Part shown: positions 36,470 to 48,617 of the stretch, in pieces
Position numbering within the stretch: the first letter of the stretch is position 1
Layout: every line of letters starts with the position of its first letter
NCBI GenBank assembly: GCA_015680905.1
Contig: CM027378.1
Coordinates: forward strand, 104,801,501-104,865,500
Length of the DNA stretch: 64,000 bases
Direction of reading: 5' to 3'
From: Coptis chinensis
Lineage: Eukaryota > Streptophyta > Magnoliopsida > Ranunculales > Ranunculaceae
Position numbers and translations under genes: made by a program
Notes under the pieces: model-generated
Told to the model about the DNA's origin: nothing
The model's input: the letters and a program-made list of their open reading frames with translations, nothing else
Database searches by the model: none

Positions 36470-37319
36470 CAAATCGATCAATCAAAATGGTATTTCATTG
36501 GCGAAACTATCGCTAGACTTGAGTCATTTGAAATGGTATTTCATTGGCCGAAAGTATTAATGATGTTAGACTTGAGTTTTTGTGTCTGGGGTATATCCAA
36601 TCTCTAATCATGCCAAGTCCTGCATTTATGGACATGTATACTTTAGGGCATAGCCTTTCACTTTTAGAGTCCTTCATCTTTTGTTTGTTCTATATATTCT
36701 CTTAGATTTGTAATTTGAAAAAAATTATAGTCTCCATCCTGTGGAAAACAAACTCAAAACCCTGCCGTTAAAAAAAACCCTTTTTACCTAAATAAGTTAT
36801 CAATCTATTAATGTTGAAGAATGCAACAATACAATAAGAAAGATAGGGGTAATAGAGGGAGAACTAAAGGGGCGCGTAAAAGCTAATTTGAAACCACTAA
36901 TGCTTCCTACCTAAAGGGGCTATATGGGATCCTCCATTTTATACAAAACAAAAAGGTAAAACCATGTCCTTGAGCTGCCCCATATTTAACCACAGTGTCT
37001 TCTGCGCAATTCCCCTCCATGTCAGAGATTACCATGTGGATAAAATTTTCATAGCTCGTGTCCACCTGCACCTCAATGCCCATAGTATGTCCCCATTTCC
37101 GAGAGTTTTAAAACAAAACTTCAACCACTCACATATGTCTATCAAAGTATGATATTCGTAAATAAATGTTTTTCATATAGCCAAATAGTCTGTCATGCAT
37201 GAAAAAAAAATACATTCTTGTGGTATTGAAATAAGATAAAGAAAGAAAAAGAGAATAACCAACCAAGTTTAGAAAATAAGTAACGTTGATGTAGATGTGT
37301 AGATTTCTATCTACCGACC
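36470..37319. other. Non-coding or heavily decayed sequence
   Basis: A minus-strand stretch at about 36965-37075 (VDTSYENFIHMVISDMEG) has coding character but I cannot assign it. Otherwise AT-rich with no recognisable feature. Confidence 0.35.
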
Positions 37320-37762
37320 TGATGTTAAGGTTGTTGGGGAATAGCTGTACTCTTTCTTGGAATAAGAGTTGCTTATGTATTAAGTTTCTTGGGTGAACTT
37401 GAATCAAACCTTACGTAGTTCATCTCTCTCTATTTATAGGTGTTTGATATGACTTTCTTTATTTGCCTCAAACCGTTGTCAAGTGTAGATCCATATATTG
37501 TGCTCTCGTGATTATCCGTCATTACTTCTGCTATTACAAAGTAAATACCTCTTTCATTGATGCGTTGACTGAGCTTCAGGATCGCAGTAGATCATTTGTT
37601 TCCATGTATGGCTGTATTTGATATTTGGGATGACCTGAGTTTAGGTCGTGGTTACGTCCTGTTGGCGTAGTACGACCTAGGGATATATGAGTTGTGAAGA
37701 TACGACCTGGTGTGTGGACACGTGTGCTGTAGTGATTGGTTTGAGAATGGAGGGTACTTACA
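37320..37762 (-). repeat. LTR of Tat-like element B (left copy)
   Basis: 443 bp, direct repeat of 43781-44223. Read on the minus strand it starts TGTAAGTACCCTCC and ends CTTAACATCA, and is preceded by a purine tract (AAATAAAGGAGGCTG). This marks it as the 3' LTR of a minus-strand element. It carries the CATAAGCAACTCTTATTCC segment common near the start of transcription in such LTRs. Confidence 0.8.
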
Positions 37763-37950
37763 CAGCCTCCTTTATTTTATTTATTTTTTTGGATAGTGGT
37801 GGTGTGAAAAGAAAAGATAAAATAAAGCTTTTTACATGTGTCATACAACTGGTTTATTTGAACAGTTTTGGAAAATGTGTGGGAACTGTTTGGATTTGAT
37901 CCATGGGCCCAACTCGCGGCGGGTTTGTGGGCGAGGTAAGTTGGTTATGA

Positions 37951-38535
37951 TTGTGTTTTGTGAGGAAGGCAAAATGTTTTGGTTTTTTTGAGATTTGTGT
38001 AGCTAAAGGGTTTTTTGTGTCTGAAGGTCATTCGTCTCTTCATTTTATCAAAACAAAGGAAAAAGCCAGAAAAAGAAAACCAAAAAAATTTCCAACCCTT
38101 TGCCTTCAGGTGCGTTTCTCTTTGATAAACAAAGTTAGATCTTTTTGTATCCTTTTCGCTTTTGTGTTTGTCATTTCGATTACTAGTGGGAGTGTGAGCG
38201 GGGAAGTGTTAATGAAGTCGAGGGAGACAACTGTTAGTGATGGAGATGGTGGTGTTAGGGCATGTAGTGGAGATGAGGTGTCATCATTTTTGTTGTTGGG
38301 GACGATGGTTGAGGAGGCGGGACTTGGGTCGGTGGGAAATATTGTTGATATGAGGCCGGGGGAGTTTGGTTGGGTGAGCTCTAATCTGACAATATACGAC
38401 CTGAGTGGAGTGAGAAATGTATTTGGCTTGGATTACGTTCCTCGAGATGGGGGTGTTGTGGTTTGTTATGGTCAATTGAAGGCTAGGATGAGGTTACCGT
38501 TCTCACATCTTACAGGGTCATCTTGGATAACATGA
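37951..38535 (+). pseudogene. Probable antisense extra ORF fragment of element B
   Basis: A 194-codon frame. The central part shows a hydrophobic segment (FCILFAFVFVISITSG), then DMRPGEFGWVSSNLTIYDLS and VVVCYGQLKARMRLPFSH. The last piece resembles the '...YE..L.AGLR.PLH.F' phrase of plant gypsy-type extra ORFs (Transposase_28-like). Being plus-strand beside the 3' LTR of a minus-strand element, it sits where Tat elements carry an antisense ORF. The end at 38512-38535 already belongs to the integrase of element A, so the ORF is truncated by the junction. Confidence 0.4.
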
Positions 38536-39035
38536 AGCGTAAATTAGATGAAGTGAAAGGTTTATGGGTCGAGGAACTACCTAAGGTCCTATGGGCATAC
38601 TGACCTACACCTAGACGATCAACTAGTGAGTCCCCATTTTTACTGACTTACGAAACTGAAGCTGCCATACTTCCAGAATTGGTAGCTCCCACTCAGAAGT
38701 TAGATGTTGTGCACACTTTGGATAATGAGGAGATGTTATGTAGAGAAATGGATCTCCTAGATGAAAATCGAGAAGGTATCGCACTTCGCTTAGCTGCTAA
38801 CCAATAGATTATGAAGAGATCATATGATAAGAGAGTCCGGATTCGATCTTTCAAATCTGGAGATCTAGTTTTGCACGAGATCCCAGAGCCCAACGGCAAG
38901 CTTGGGCCCAACTAGGAAGGATCATACATCATCGACAAGGTTGGTCGAACTGGTTTTTATTATCTACGCACTGTTGAAGGGGACGTTCTTGTCAAACCAT
39001 GGAACACGCAGCACCTTCGCAAGTACTATCAGTAA
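38512..39035 (+). pseudogene. Integrase C-terminal part of Tat-like element A
   Basis: One frame reads LDEVKGLWVEELPKVLWAY, ESPFLLTYETEAAILPE, LLDENREGIALRLAANQ, KRSYDKRVRIRSFKSGDLVL and ends KPWNTQHLRKYYQ with TAA at 39033. It is interrupted by TGA (38601), TAG (38805) and TAG (38913), all in the same frame and all one transition away from CGA, CAG and TGG. These phrases are typical of the end of Tat-lineage Ty3/gypsy integrases. Everything upstream (gag to integrase core) is missing. Confidence 0.88.
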
Positions 39036-39198
39036 ATTATTGTTTTATGCTTTTCTACGCATTGTTTACTCCTCTCCAAGTCATCAATAAAGTTCTCCAT
39101 ATTGCCATCGAATTTATTCCTTGTATTAGTTCTTTATTTATGATCCACAATGGACTAAGTTTTTAGGGAATTATCTTCTCACTATCTGTTCAAGAATA

Positions 39199-39540
39199 TT
39201 GTATGCCAATTTGCTTTAGAACCAGTGATACTGAATATGGGAAAGTTGAACTGTATGCCAGATCCTTTCCCATTCCCCCGCAGCTGGAACTGTATGCCAA
39301 TTCTTTCAAACTGCGATTATCCTTGATGGGTTAAACATTTAGGGAAACATACCACGCTAATTGTTCAGTAAACTGTATGCCAGTTTGACTTGGGGCAAGA
39401 GATAATATTCTTGAGAGCTTGAACTGTATGCCAGTTCCTAGCGCTCTCAAAACATCAACATAGGAGTTGCTAGGAAGATATAGGTTGGATCCAGATCCTA
39501 GCACGCAAATCATAGGCCTAGAACTGTATCGGCATGATGG
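39199..39540 (+). repeat. Dispersed AACTGTATGCCAGTT repeats
   Basis: Six occurrences of a short word around (GA)ACTGTATGCCA(G/A)TT at about 39199, 39250, 39288, 39367, 39422 and 39522, the last degenerate. They are irregularly spaced (about 35-100 bp) just after the integrase. Confidence 0.8.
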
Positions 39541-40161
39541 TGGTGAGGAAGACTCCCCCACTACTGTTATGGCGATACCCTAATTATTTTTTAAATAAAT
39601 AGAACCTATCGTTATTAAACACAGTGTCGTGCTCATAGCACCAAGTTACTTTCGCAAAGACATGACTCTATTGCGATCGAACTCCTAATTACAGTTAACT
39701 TAAATGACTTCCATGATATCCTGATCAGATTTTGGTCATGCTTCATTTTAATATATTTAGCCTACTAGAGTCACCTATTGTTATTCCAAATGAACTTTGG
39801 GGGTATCAGGGGTAGAGTATGCATAGTAACATATGTCATATAACATAAAATGCTTCTAATGTATACATAAACTATAAGAGCTACAGAGCTCAGTAAGTAA
39901 ATAGCATGCATGCATAAAATAGAGGAGCTGCAGAGCTCAGTAAGTAAATTGTATGTGAGCTACATAGCTCAATATTACAGACCCATAGAATAATTGTTTA
40001 TATGAATCATCAACTGAAAAGGTTATAAAGTAAGGGTAGAATCAAACTTTGGTTCACCATCAGTGCTTGTTGCTGCACCATCGTCAGGAACTCTTGTTTC
40101 ACTCTCAAGAACAGATTATGTGGTTGGATTAGTTGGAACGGTTGAAGGCTGAACAGAACGC

Positions 40162-42744
40162 TCACTTGAAACTAGAACTGCAAAAAGGAAGTTGAACAGG
40201 AGGCATGTCATCATCGGTGTCTTCTTCAGAAGATGAGGAGGCATCAGGCATAAGTTCAGTTTGAATAGCAGAGATACTGGTGTCCAAGTCAGGAAACAAG
40301 ACAAAAGGGTTGGTTACCCGCCCTTGATCATCCAACTTAGAAACATATCCAGTAGCATCAATTGCCTCCTCGAACTTTACTTGTCTGGCAGCATCGAAGG
40401 ACTCTTGAGAAACATCAAGCACTCTCAGAGCAAATCGGATGACATTTTCAGCTGACCTCTTCTTCACCTCCTTCACTACTTGAAAATAGAACTCATAAGT
40501 CTCCGCCAAGAGGTCACCAGCCTTCTTATCAGAGCGAATCCATTTCTCTTTTAGAGCCCTCTCATAGCCTGACATGACCTTATTTGCATGGGCAATGGCT
40601 TGGCCAAAGGTCCTCATCTCGGTGTTCTTACGGTGAAGTTCCCCTTGGACCTGGTCATGTTTTGCTTGCATAGTAATGAAGCAAAACATGACCAGGTGGC
40701 AGCATCAGCAGCTCCTTTTTGGCAGCATCAGTAGCTCCTAAGAACTTCACTTTTCAAGTGGCAGCATCAGCATCTCCTTTTTGGGCTTTCTCCAGAGAGC
40801 TCCGAAAGTTGGAGATAGTGTCTCTCATATTCTTGGAGCCAGTATCAGATTTCTTCTATTTCGCCAAGAGCTGGTCAACATGGATTTACAGATCCGCAGT
40901 TCTCTTCTCAGCAGCCTCTTTCGCCCAGATCAGCTCACCGGTAGCCATGGCATCAGTGGATGTATCGGCGGAGGCCGCAAAGATGGGTTCTTTCATGGCC
41001 AAAAAGTTATTCACTAACTGGAGAAGAATCTAGGATGTGTAAGTAACACAATGAGAGAAACCGAACATTGAACAGAGAAGAAAGTCTTACCTTGGCAAGG
41101 TGAACAACAGATCGGCAAAAGGACAGGTCCAAGGTCCCAGCTATGTTGGCCAGCCTTGTTGACAGGAAGTCGTGCAGCTTCCAGAACTCCAAGTGTGATA
41201 TCAACATCTTTAACAGAGTGCTTGTTGGTAATAGGTAGTTCATCAGTTCATCCCCAACGCCTCATCTCTACAATCATCTCCCTCTCAGGGGAATTTGGAG
41301 ATCTTGGCAAAAAAGGGAATGTCATCACTCACCCCCCTCATATCACTGAATCGAGGAAGAGGGAGAGCGACAGTTACAGCAGTTGTTTCAGCAATGCCCC
41401 TCCCCTTACGATTATCAGGGAAGGAAGGGTCAATAGTCAAAAGGACATTGTCACCAGTTTCTCCATAACCTATGAGAGGATTTGGAACTGGTAGGGGTAC
41501 AACTACTTTCTCAAAATCAGAACGAGGAATAGTCACATGAACATTAAATAGTGTTTCTTCATGAACAGAGAGAGGGCAAAATTTCATCTTCTTACCAAAC
41601 AGGGCAACATTAAAAGCAGAAGCAGAAGCAACTCTCTTTAGCTTATGATGGTTGGATGCACGCACTTCCCTTTGAAAATTACTAGCCGCCAGCAGTTCAT
41701 GAGGCAATTCAGGGCCTCTCCCGTTAGTGATCACACAATCATCACTAACACCAGGCTCCTGAATTGGGCACGATGCCACAGCATCGCTAGAGGTGGCCAC
41801 AGAGTTCTTCTCCTTGTGGTTTCCACTTCTTCTAGTACTCAAAGAGGATTCATCCTGAACTGGAGGAGGAAGAAATCCAGCATCCTGATCTACAGGAGGA
41901 GGAAGTGTTGTGCGCCCAGAATTTACAGTACTTATCCCAAAAGGGGAAAAACTAGGGATAAGTTGCAGTAATTCTTCAGTAGACATGTTGAAATATTCAA
42001 AAAGACAGGTGGGATCAGGAACTATCACCCAAGGCATCCTCTATTCCTTGGAGATCTTCTTGATAATGTCCACCATAGCAGCATCAATTGCAGTTAGTTG
42101 ATTCTAGGGGGAAGAGTCATCTAAGGAATAATGGCAAAGAAATTCAGGCGAAAGACTCTTATATCAAGTTATAAAGTACTTGATCGAGTACGAAGACTTA
42201 CTGGTTGGAGCATGGGTGTGTTTTCTGGGAATAGGAATTTCTATTGGCTCACCATCAACATCAGAGGGGCGAACATCCCACACATCACCCAACACACGAA
42301 GGTGGTGATCAGCCCAACCTTCGTCACTCTACTTCCCCTAAAAAAAGACGATTGTAGAGTTCTTGTCTCTGATCATGAGATAATAGTATGATTGGTCTCG
42401 AATACCCCGGACCTCATAAAAGTAACCAAACACCTAACGGTTTAGAGCAAATCCATGTCTCTTGGCAAGAAGGGCAAAATACATGACAGTTCTATAAAAT
42501 AGGGGTGATGCCTAACCAAGAGCAAGATTGAAGTGAATCAGACACTCTCTTAGTAATGGGTGGAGGGAAGAGTGAGTCCAACCCTAAGTTGACCAATGGT
42601 GATAAGCGCCACCTCCTTGTAGGCCAACTCATCAGATAACCTCCCCCATTCCAGGTTGATATCTTCAGGGATGTGAAATTTCTCGCGGATCAGTTCCAGG
42701 GAGGAAAGATCTCCGAAGTCTACAAGTGACCAGTTGGGATTCAT
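40162..42744 (-). pseudogene. Antisense extra ORF of Tat-like element A (Transposase_28-like)
   Basis: Read on the minus strand, opposite to the integrase. 42744-42550 contains LELIREKFHIPEDINLEWGR and VALITIGQLRVGLTLPSTHY, the 'putative gypsy type transposon' domain. 42037-41285 is Pro/Ser-rich linker. A 61-bp GT-AG intron (41090-41030) is likely. 40689-40162 is charged, coiled-coil-like (KKAGDLLAETYEFYFQVVKE) and ends in an acidic tail (SSSSEEDTDDD). Frame breaks exist near 40680 and 42050-42540. Such antisense ORFs between pol and the 3' LTR are known from plant Tat elements; their function is unknown. Confidence 0.68.
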
Positions 42745-43093
42745 GATCGAAAAAGAGGAAAAGTTTTAAGTTTTGGTTAAACTCTAACGGGAGATCAAAA
42801 TGTTCAATATGCAGAAAAAGGTAGAAGAAGAGATAATGAGAGTTCTCTCACCAGATCCTTTATATACATATAAGATGGGCGGATAGGATGAGCCCAAGCG
42901 GTGCGTCTTTTCGGGATGGAACTGCCATCATTACCTTTTTTGGGAAACGACATGTCTGTTCGAGCCGTCTTTTCAGAGCCTTAATTAGTTGGATACATCA
43001 GCAGTTCCAGTAACAATTTTGTAAAAAGATTCTCGCGCCAAAAGCAGTGTCGCTTCAAGTGCCCACGTGCTAGATGGCACGAGAGTGGGCATC

Positions 43094-43776
43094 TGTAGGG
43101 GGATTTTCCGTCACTGAACAGATGACACATGTATGGGAAATAACCTAAGACTATAGATGTCCAAAATAAGATGAGGACCATCGGATCAATTATGTGAATA
43201 AGTGGTCTCGTGCTTAGCACGAGTATTTAGTGGACATGTGCTAGGTACATGACTGACCACCTTCAAATATAACAGTTACCCCAGTCGTTAGGAACTGATA
43301 TAGACAGTTCCTGAACAGAAGAAAATTGAAGATGGTGATCTTTGATGATAAGGAAGGAATCGTGATGACATATCTTAGGAGTTACCTTTTAGATATAATC
43401 TTTCCATACACGATGAGATATTATGATCAACAAAGAAACTTACCTCTCATAAGATATGGTATAGATTCAGACTTCCATAAGAAGAGAAATCCTAATAGGA
43501 AGGCATAGTCCAAAGATAGAAAGGAACTCACAAGCGGTGAGGACAACCCTAACCCTAGGGCTCTCGTAGCCCTTTCTATATAAACCATAGGGATTCGCTC
43601 TTAAGAACTACGCAAAATAGGGTTTGATTCTCCTTAAGAACAAAGGAGATACGTAGGCAGCAGTCAGATGGTTCAACCCTGAACTTACCATCATCTCATC
43701 TCTTCTCTATTCAGTAGAGGCTTCAAGAGCACAAGGCACAAAGGAAGATCAAGGGATACTCGGAATTTTCCCTACA
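43094..43776 (+). repeat. 3' LTR of Tat-like element A
   Basis: Starts TGTAGGGGGATTTTCC and ends GGAATTTTCCCTACA (TG...CA, complementary ends), preceded by a purine-rich tract (GGCACGAGAGTGGGC). A TATA box (TCTATATAAACC, about 43575) and GGAGATACGTAGGCAGCAG lie inside. No matching 5' LTR is in the window, so the element is 5'-truncated. Confidence 0.75.
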
Positions 43777-43780
43777 AACT

Positions 43781-44223
43781 TGATGTTGAGGTTGATGGGG
43801 AATGACTGCACTCTTTCTTGGGATAAGAGTTGCCTACGTATCAAGTTTCTTAGGTGAACTTGAATCAAGCCTTACGTAGTTCATCTATCTCTATTTATAG
43901 GTGTTTGATCTGACTTTTCTTATTTGCCTCAGACTGTTGTCAAGTGTAGATCCATATATTGTGCTCTCTTGATGATTCGTCAATACTTCTGCTATTACAA
44001 AGTAAATGCCTCCTTCATTGATGAGTTGACTAAGCTTTAAGATCGCAGTAGATAATTTGTTTCCATGTATGGCTGTATTTGATATTTGGGACGACCTGAG
44101 TTTGGGTCGTGGTTACATCCTGTTGACGTAGTACGACCTAGGGATATACAAGCTGTGAAGATACAATCTGGTGTGTAGACATGTGTGCTGTAGTGATTGG
44201 TTTGAAAACGGAGGGTAGTTACA
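43781..44223 (-). repeat. LTR of Tat-like element B (right copy)
   Basis: Direct repeat of 37320-37762, minus orientation, ending TTACA at 44223. It begins 4 bp after the end of element A's LTR, without a recognisable primer site between them. The flanking pentamers (CGACC, GTTGT) do not match. Confidence 0.8.
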
Positions 44224-46527
44224 GTTGTTATGTCAACTTAAGTTTTCATTCTCGTGCTATAGTGCTATATTACTGGGGAAATTAGGTAAAAAAAATAGAA
44301 ACATATAACCAAGTCGTCTGTAACTATGTAATCCAACTTGAAAGTCAACATTGAATCCACACCCTATCGAGTTTGCTTTCAAGTGAACCACTTCTCCAAC
44401 TTGTTTCATGAAAGTAGTTCCTTTAAATTCTCAATAAACAAAAATACGTAAAACAGCCAACAAATATAAGTTTCATGAAGGTGGCCGGAAGTCTGAACGT
44501 AAAATTGAAAAAACCCCATTGTACCTGTAGATTGAAACTTCAGTAAATCTGGCATTCCGATCATTTACTTAAATGTGAAGCGTGCGCTTATTTATATTAC
44601 ATGAGGAACCGTTATATTACACGATTAACGGAAAAAAATGATTTGGATATTCAGGAAATTGAATTGGCTTGGTTGAGGGAGATACTTTTACTTAAAGTAG
44701 GCATTGACACGACCTATGCATGTGTAGTCTATCACGTCCAACACAGAATTCCAGCAATCTTTTACACTTCAATCATCGAGGCTTGACAAAACATGGCAGC
44801 TCTGAATATCCATAAGCCGCCATAGCAGCCACGGAATCAGATGCCCCCTATAGTCGCCTCACCCATTATTGTTCACTCCAAAATCGCTAAATGCCCAGCC
44901 ACATTGCTTGTGTTAAGCTAACACCCATATTCTTACATATCACCTGAAGTATGACACATTTACGATCTCTATATACCACTCCAAAACATTTTATCAGTCA
45001 TTTAGATACTCTATTGGCTGAATGGGCATCTGTCGGCAAAACCTTGGAGTTCATTTCCTCTTTCTTCTCAACTCACAAAGCTTTATGGATAATAACTGAA
45101 TAAACTAACTTACTTAGCCCACCCCGAGATCGAACTATGATGATAGGAGTCATTAATTTTGCTTATTGGGAACTTACCCAGAAGGGTCCATGGATTTATT
45201 AGATCCCTCCGAAGTCTCAAAACCTCAAGTACCATATCACTGAACACGTATTATTATTTACAAGAGTGAGCAGCTAGAAAGATGAGCATCCAGAATATAG
45301 TGAAAACAGTCTGCTATCTTCCTTTCTCTATTAAACACCTACATGCACACTTACACAAATAAATAATAATATATATAGAAACTAACCAAGTACTATTTGA
45401 AGAAGTGTACTATTCGGAGTAGCACCAAATATTAACATTAACATTAACATGTGCAGCAGTGGCGAGGGATTTGGAATTAGCATATATTAGATACACGATC
45501 GCACGTCCTGTAGAGAATAAGAAGTGGAATAGTGAGACTTTACAAAGGTATATCCTAACGAAGTCCCTAAATAGGCATAAATATGCATGGGTTGCACTAG
45601 ATTTTTTTCAATAATCTACTATGATTTTTTGTGTGCCCATTCATGGATTTTGTGTGTGTGTGTGATGGCTGAAGCAACCCAACAAATATTATTCGAAAGG
45701 TAACTGTGGAAATTGTATCACTTGTTGGACTAAATGACCTATGACAAACTACCCTGCTACTTAACATCAGGAGGCCAGGAGTCCTCATGGACTATTGCTT
45801 TGGGACCCATTCCCTCAAGCTTTAGTATATAATAAAATATCAACATCAATCTATTCGAGAAAAAAAGGAAAGCAAGAAGTAAGCTAGCTTAGAATGGTTT
45901 TTTTTAGAGCTAAATCTATGGTGTGCGAGATGTATGGTGCGCTATTATATCTCGGCCACTCATACCAAAAGGTGTGTGTGTATTTAATGGCAAAAATACT
46001 GATCCAAAGGCCCATATTACCTGCGCACTGAAGACATGCTCTTTTTTTAGTGATGTTTCCATTTGCATAGAAAACAAATAAAACTAACAATTGTCCTTCA
46101 AAATACACAGGAAAAAAAAAACTCGAGAACTGTTTTTCGATGTAATTGATAAATCGTTTGCGATATGCTTGAGAATTGGAACGATTCAAAAATTTGTAGT
46201 TTGATGATGAACAAAACTTTAGTGTCGATGGAGAGAGAGTAATGATTCAAAGGAAGGGAAAGTGAGGTTGACATTAACATATTGTAACATTTAATTGGCA
46301 TCTATCAGTGGTCTTTGGGTACGTCAAGACTCGAAAGGGTAACCTCACTGGAAAAGATGCAAGACAATATAATGCAAGAAAAAACACTTCCTGTCCCAGT
46401 GTTCACTATGAGATAGTGTGTTGCGATAAATTAATTAAGGAAACCACAGTTACCTTGGTTTCATAAAAATTTCCATTATGAATTCTCATGTTTAATGATA
46501 CTTCATTTAGAACATAAACATCATACT
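44224..46527. other. Intergenic sequence, no gene recognised
   Basis: Minus-strand coding character at about 44300-44420 (KQVGEVVHLKANSIGCGFNV) cannot be assigned. (AACATT)3 occurs near 45430 and a TG microsatellite at 45650-45662. The repeat copy at 45906-46055 lies here. Confidence 0.45.
45906..46055 (-). repeat. Short interspersed repeat (MITE-like), copy 2
   Basis: Reverse-complement match to 34921-35087, including GCCTTTGGATCAGTATTTTT and the CATAGATTTAG end. Confidence 0.7.
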
Positions 46528-47159
46528 TTAAGTGAAGAGAAATATCCTAAACAAAGCAAGAAAAGTGCCCTTTCTTCTCAATTCATACAAAATACTCAAT
46601 TTTGACCAATTCAATGGAAATTTGACACTTTTACCATTGTTCATGTCCAGACAAACAATTCTCTCTCCAACAGAAAAAAAAAAAAAAAATTTCTCTCTCC
46701 TATCTTTTTGGCTCTTTTGATGTGAACTTGTCTCTTGTTCATCACCACACGATTTTGTTGAGATATGTGTGGTCGTTTAGAACTGTTGGATCTCAACAAA
46801 TTCAAAATAAAACCACAACTATCTCTTCTTCAATACTCTTTCTTTTCCTTCTCTAACACTCTTCACGCACAGTCAAATTTTGATGTGAATTGCTTTTATG
46901 AAAAATCACAAGAATTTCTTAAAAGCAACTAAATTAAGGACTTTTCTAAACACTGATTTATATAATATCAAACTTAATTACAATCATTTATATAATATCA
47001 AACTCTAAATACACTGAAATCCAATTGAAAACAAAATAAAGCATATAAGATTTAGAGGAACCAGGATTTAAAGTCTTAATAAACTAAACCAGGATCTAAG
47101 AATGTATTGAAATTAAGTACAAAATGTATTAAAAAATTTCATCTTACAAAGATTTAAAA

Positions 47160-47943
47160 TAAAAAACTACCACCACCAGATTAGTACCAAAAACCATAAA
47201 AGTAGCTGAGTTATGGTTTCAAAATAACTACCGTATTAACACGTAAGTTATATACAAGAGAAACTTAGCTCAAAATTAACTGAAAAAACACAAGCTAATT
47301 GCTTAACAAATATCATCTGTAAGTGAGAAACAAATTCTTCAGTGTGTAACTCACATATCAAAAATTTATAATTTGGTAAAAATATACATATCATCCATAT
47401 GTGAGAAACAGATTCCTCAATATATATATATATTGATGAATCTATTTCTCACATATGGATGATATATCAATAAATTATATTTCAGTAAAATTTAACAAAA
47501 TAAATAGAAAACAATGAAATAAGATAAAACAATTAAATTAAAATTAATAAAATCACCATCAATTCAGTACCATATTAACACATTTCTTTTAAGAGCAACT
47601 CAGTTCAACATATATTGAAAAATCGCACATTTGGTCAACACAAATCATATGTAAGTGATAAACAGCTTCTCATTATATAACTCATAGATTAAAAAATCAC
47701 CAACAGTTTGGATTACAAAAACTACTCAAGTAGCTGACATAAAGTTTAAAAGTAACTACCACTTTAAATATTACACCCAATCGAAATTTACTCCAAAATA
47801 TATTTAAAAAATACAAGTTTATTTTTCACTATATATCATATAAAAGTGACAGATATATTCTTCAATCTATAACTCACAGTTTAAAATTTTACGTTTCAGT
47901 TAAACTTAATACATTTTTAAAAATAAACAGTAAAATAAAAAAT

Positions 47944-47996
<53 letters not shown>

Positions 47997-48560
47997 AGAT
48001 CAAAGGATGCAAACCCGAAACCGGAACCACACCCCAAATTTCTTGCCCAAGAACAAGTATATATATATATATATATATATCACTAATGATTGAGTACCAA
48101 AAGCTATTAAAGTAGCTGACAAATGGTTTGAAAGAAACTACCATATCAATAAATTGTATCCAAAAGAAACTTAGCCCCAAATTTACTGAAAAAGAACAAG
48201 TTCATCATTTAAACAATATCATATATGAATGACAAACAAGTTTCGTAGTATGTAACTCACAAATCAACAAACTATATTTTAGATAAACTTAATATAAAAT
48301 TAAAAGAACAAAAGACACACAAGTTCACTAAGTACCAAATATACAATTAAAATAGCAAACATGTGGTTTGAAAGTCACTACCATATTAATACATTACATC
48401 CAAATGAAATTTAGCCTAAAATATCTTTAAAAAGTATAAATTTATTTTTTTATATATCATATATCAAATGGAAGTGACAAACATATTCTTCAATTCGTAA
48501 CTCATAGTTCAAAAAATTACATTTCAGTGAAACTTAGTAACAAAAAATAGTAACATAAAA
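47160..48560. repeat. Diverged subrepeats in the left arm of the foldback element
   Basis: A unit carrying 'AGTACCAAAAACTACTAAAGTAGCTGAC', 'AACTACCATATTAA', 'GAAACTTAGCC', 'ATGACAAACA' and 'GTAACTCACA' motifs recurs at about 47190, 47570, 47700, 48090, 48330 and 48590, continuing at 51830 after the solo LTR. The right arm has the mirror copies (53830-54620, 60780-61330). Confidence 0.75.
47947..48080. repeat. Two (AT)n microsatellites
   Basis: AT runs at 47947-47993 and 48057-48080 flank a 63-bp unique segment. The mirror position in the right arm (about 54415-54445) lacks them, so they arose after the palindrome formed. Confidence 0.85.
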
Positions 48561-48617
48561 AATAATAATATCACCAATTATTGAGTACCAAAAACTACTA
48601 AAGTAGCTCACATATAG

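Noticed and set aside
37320-44223. One complete 6.9-kb LTR retrotransposon
   Set aside because: The outer LTRs read on the minus strand while the integrase and the inner 3' LTR read on the plus strand, and the primer site is missing. It is better seen as a composite of two elements.
44601-44786. 61-codon plus-strand frame
   Set aside because: No domain, no neighbouring coding signal, length expected by chance in AT-rich DNA.
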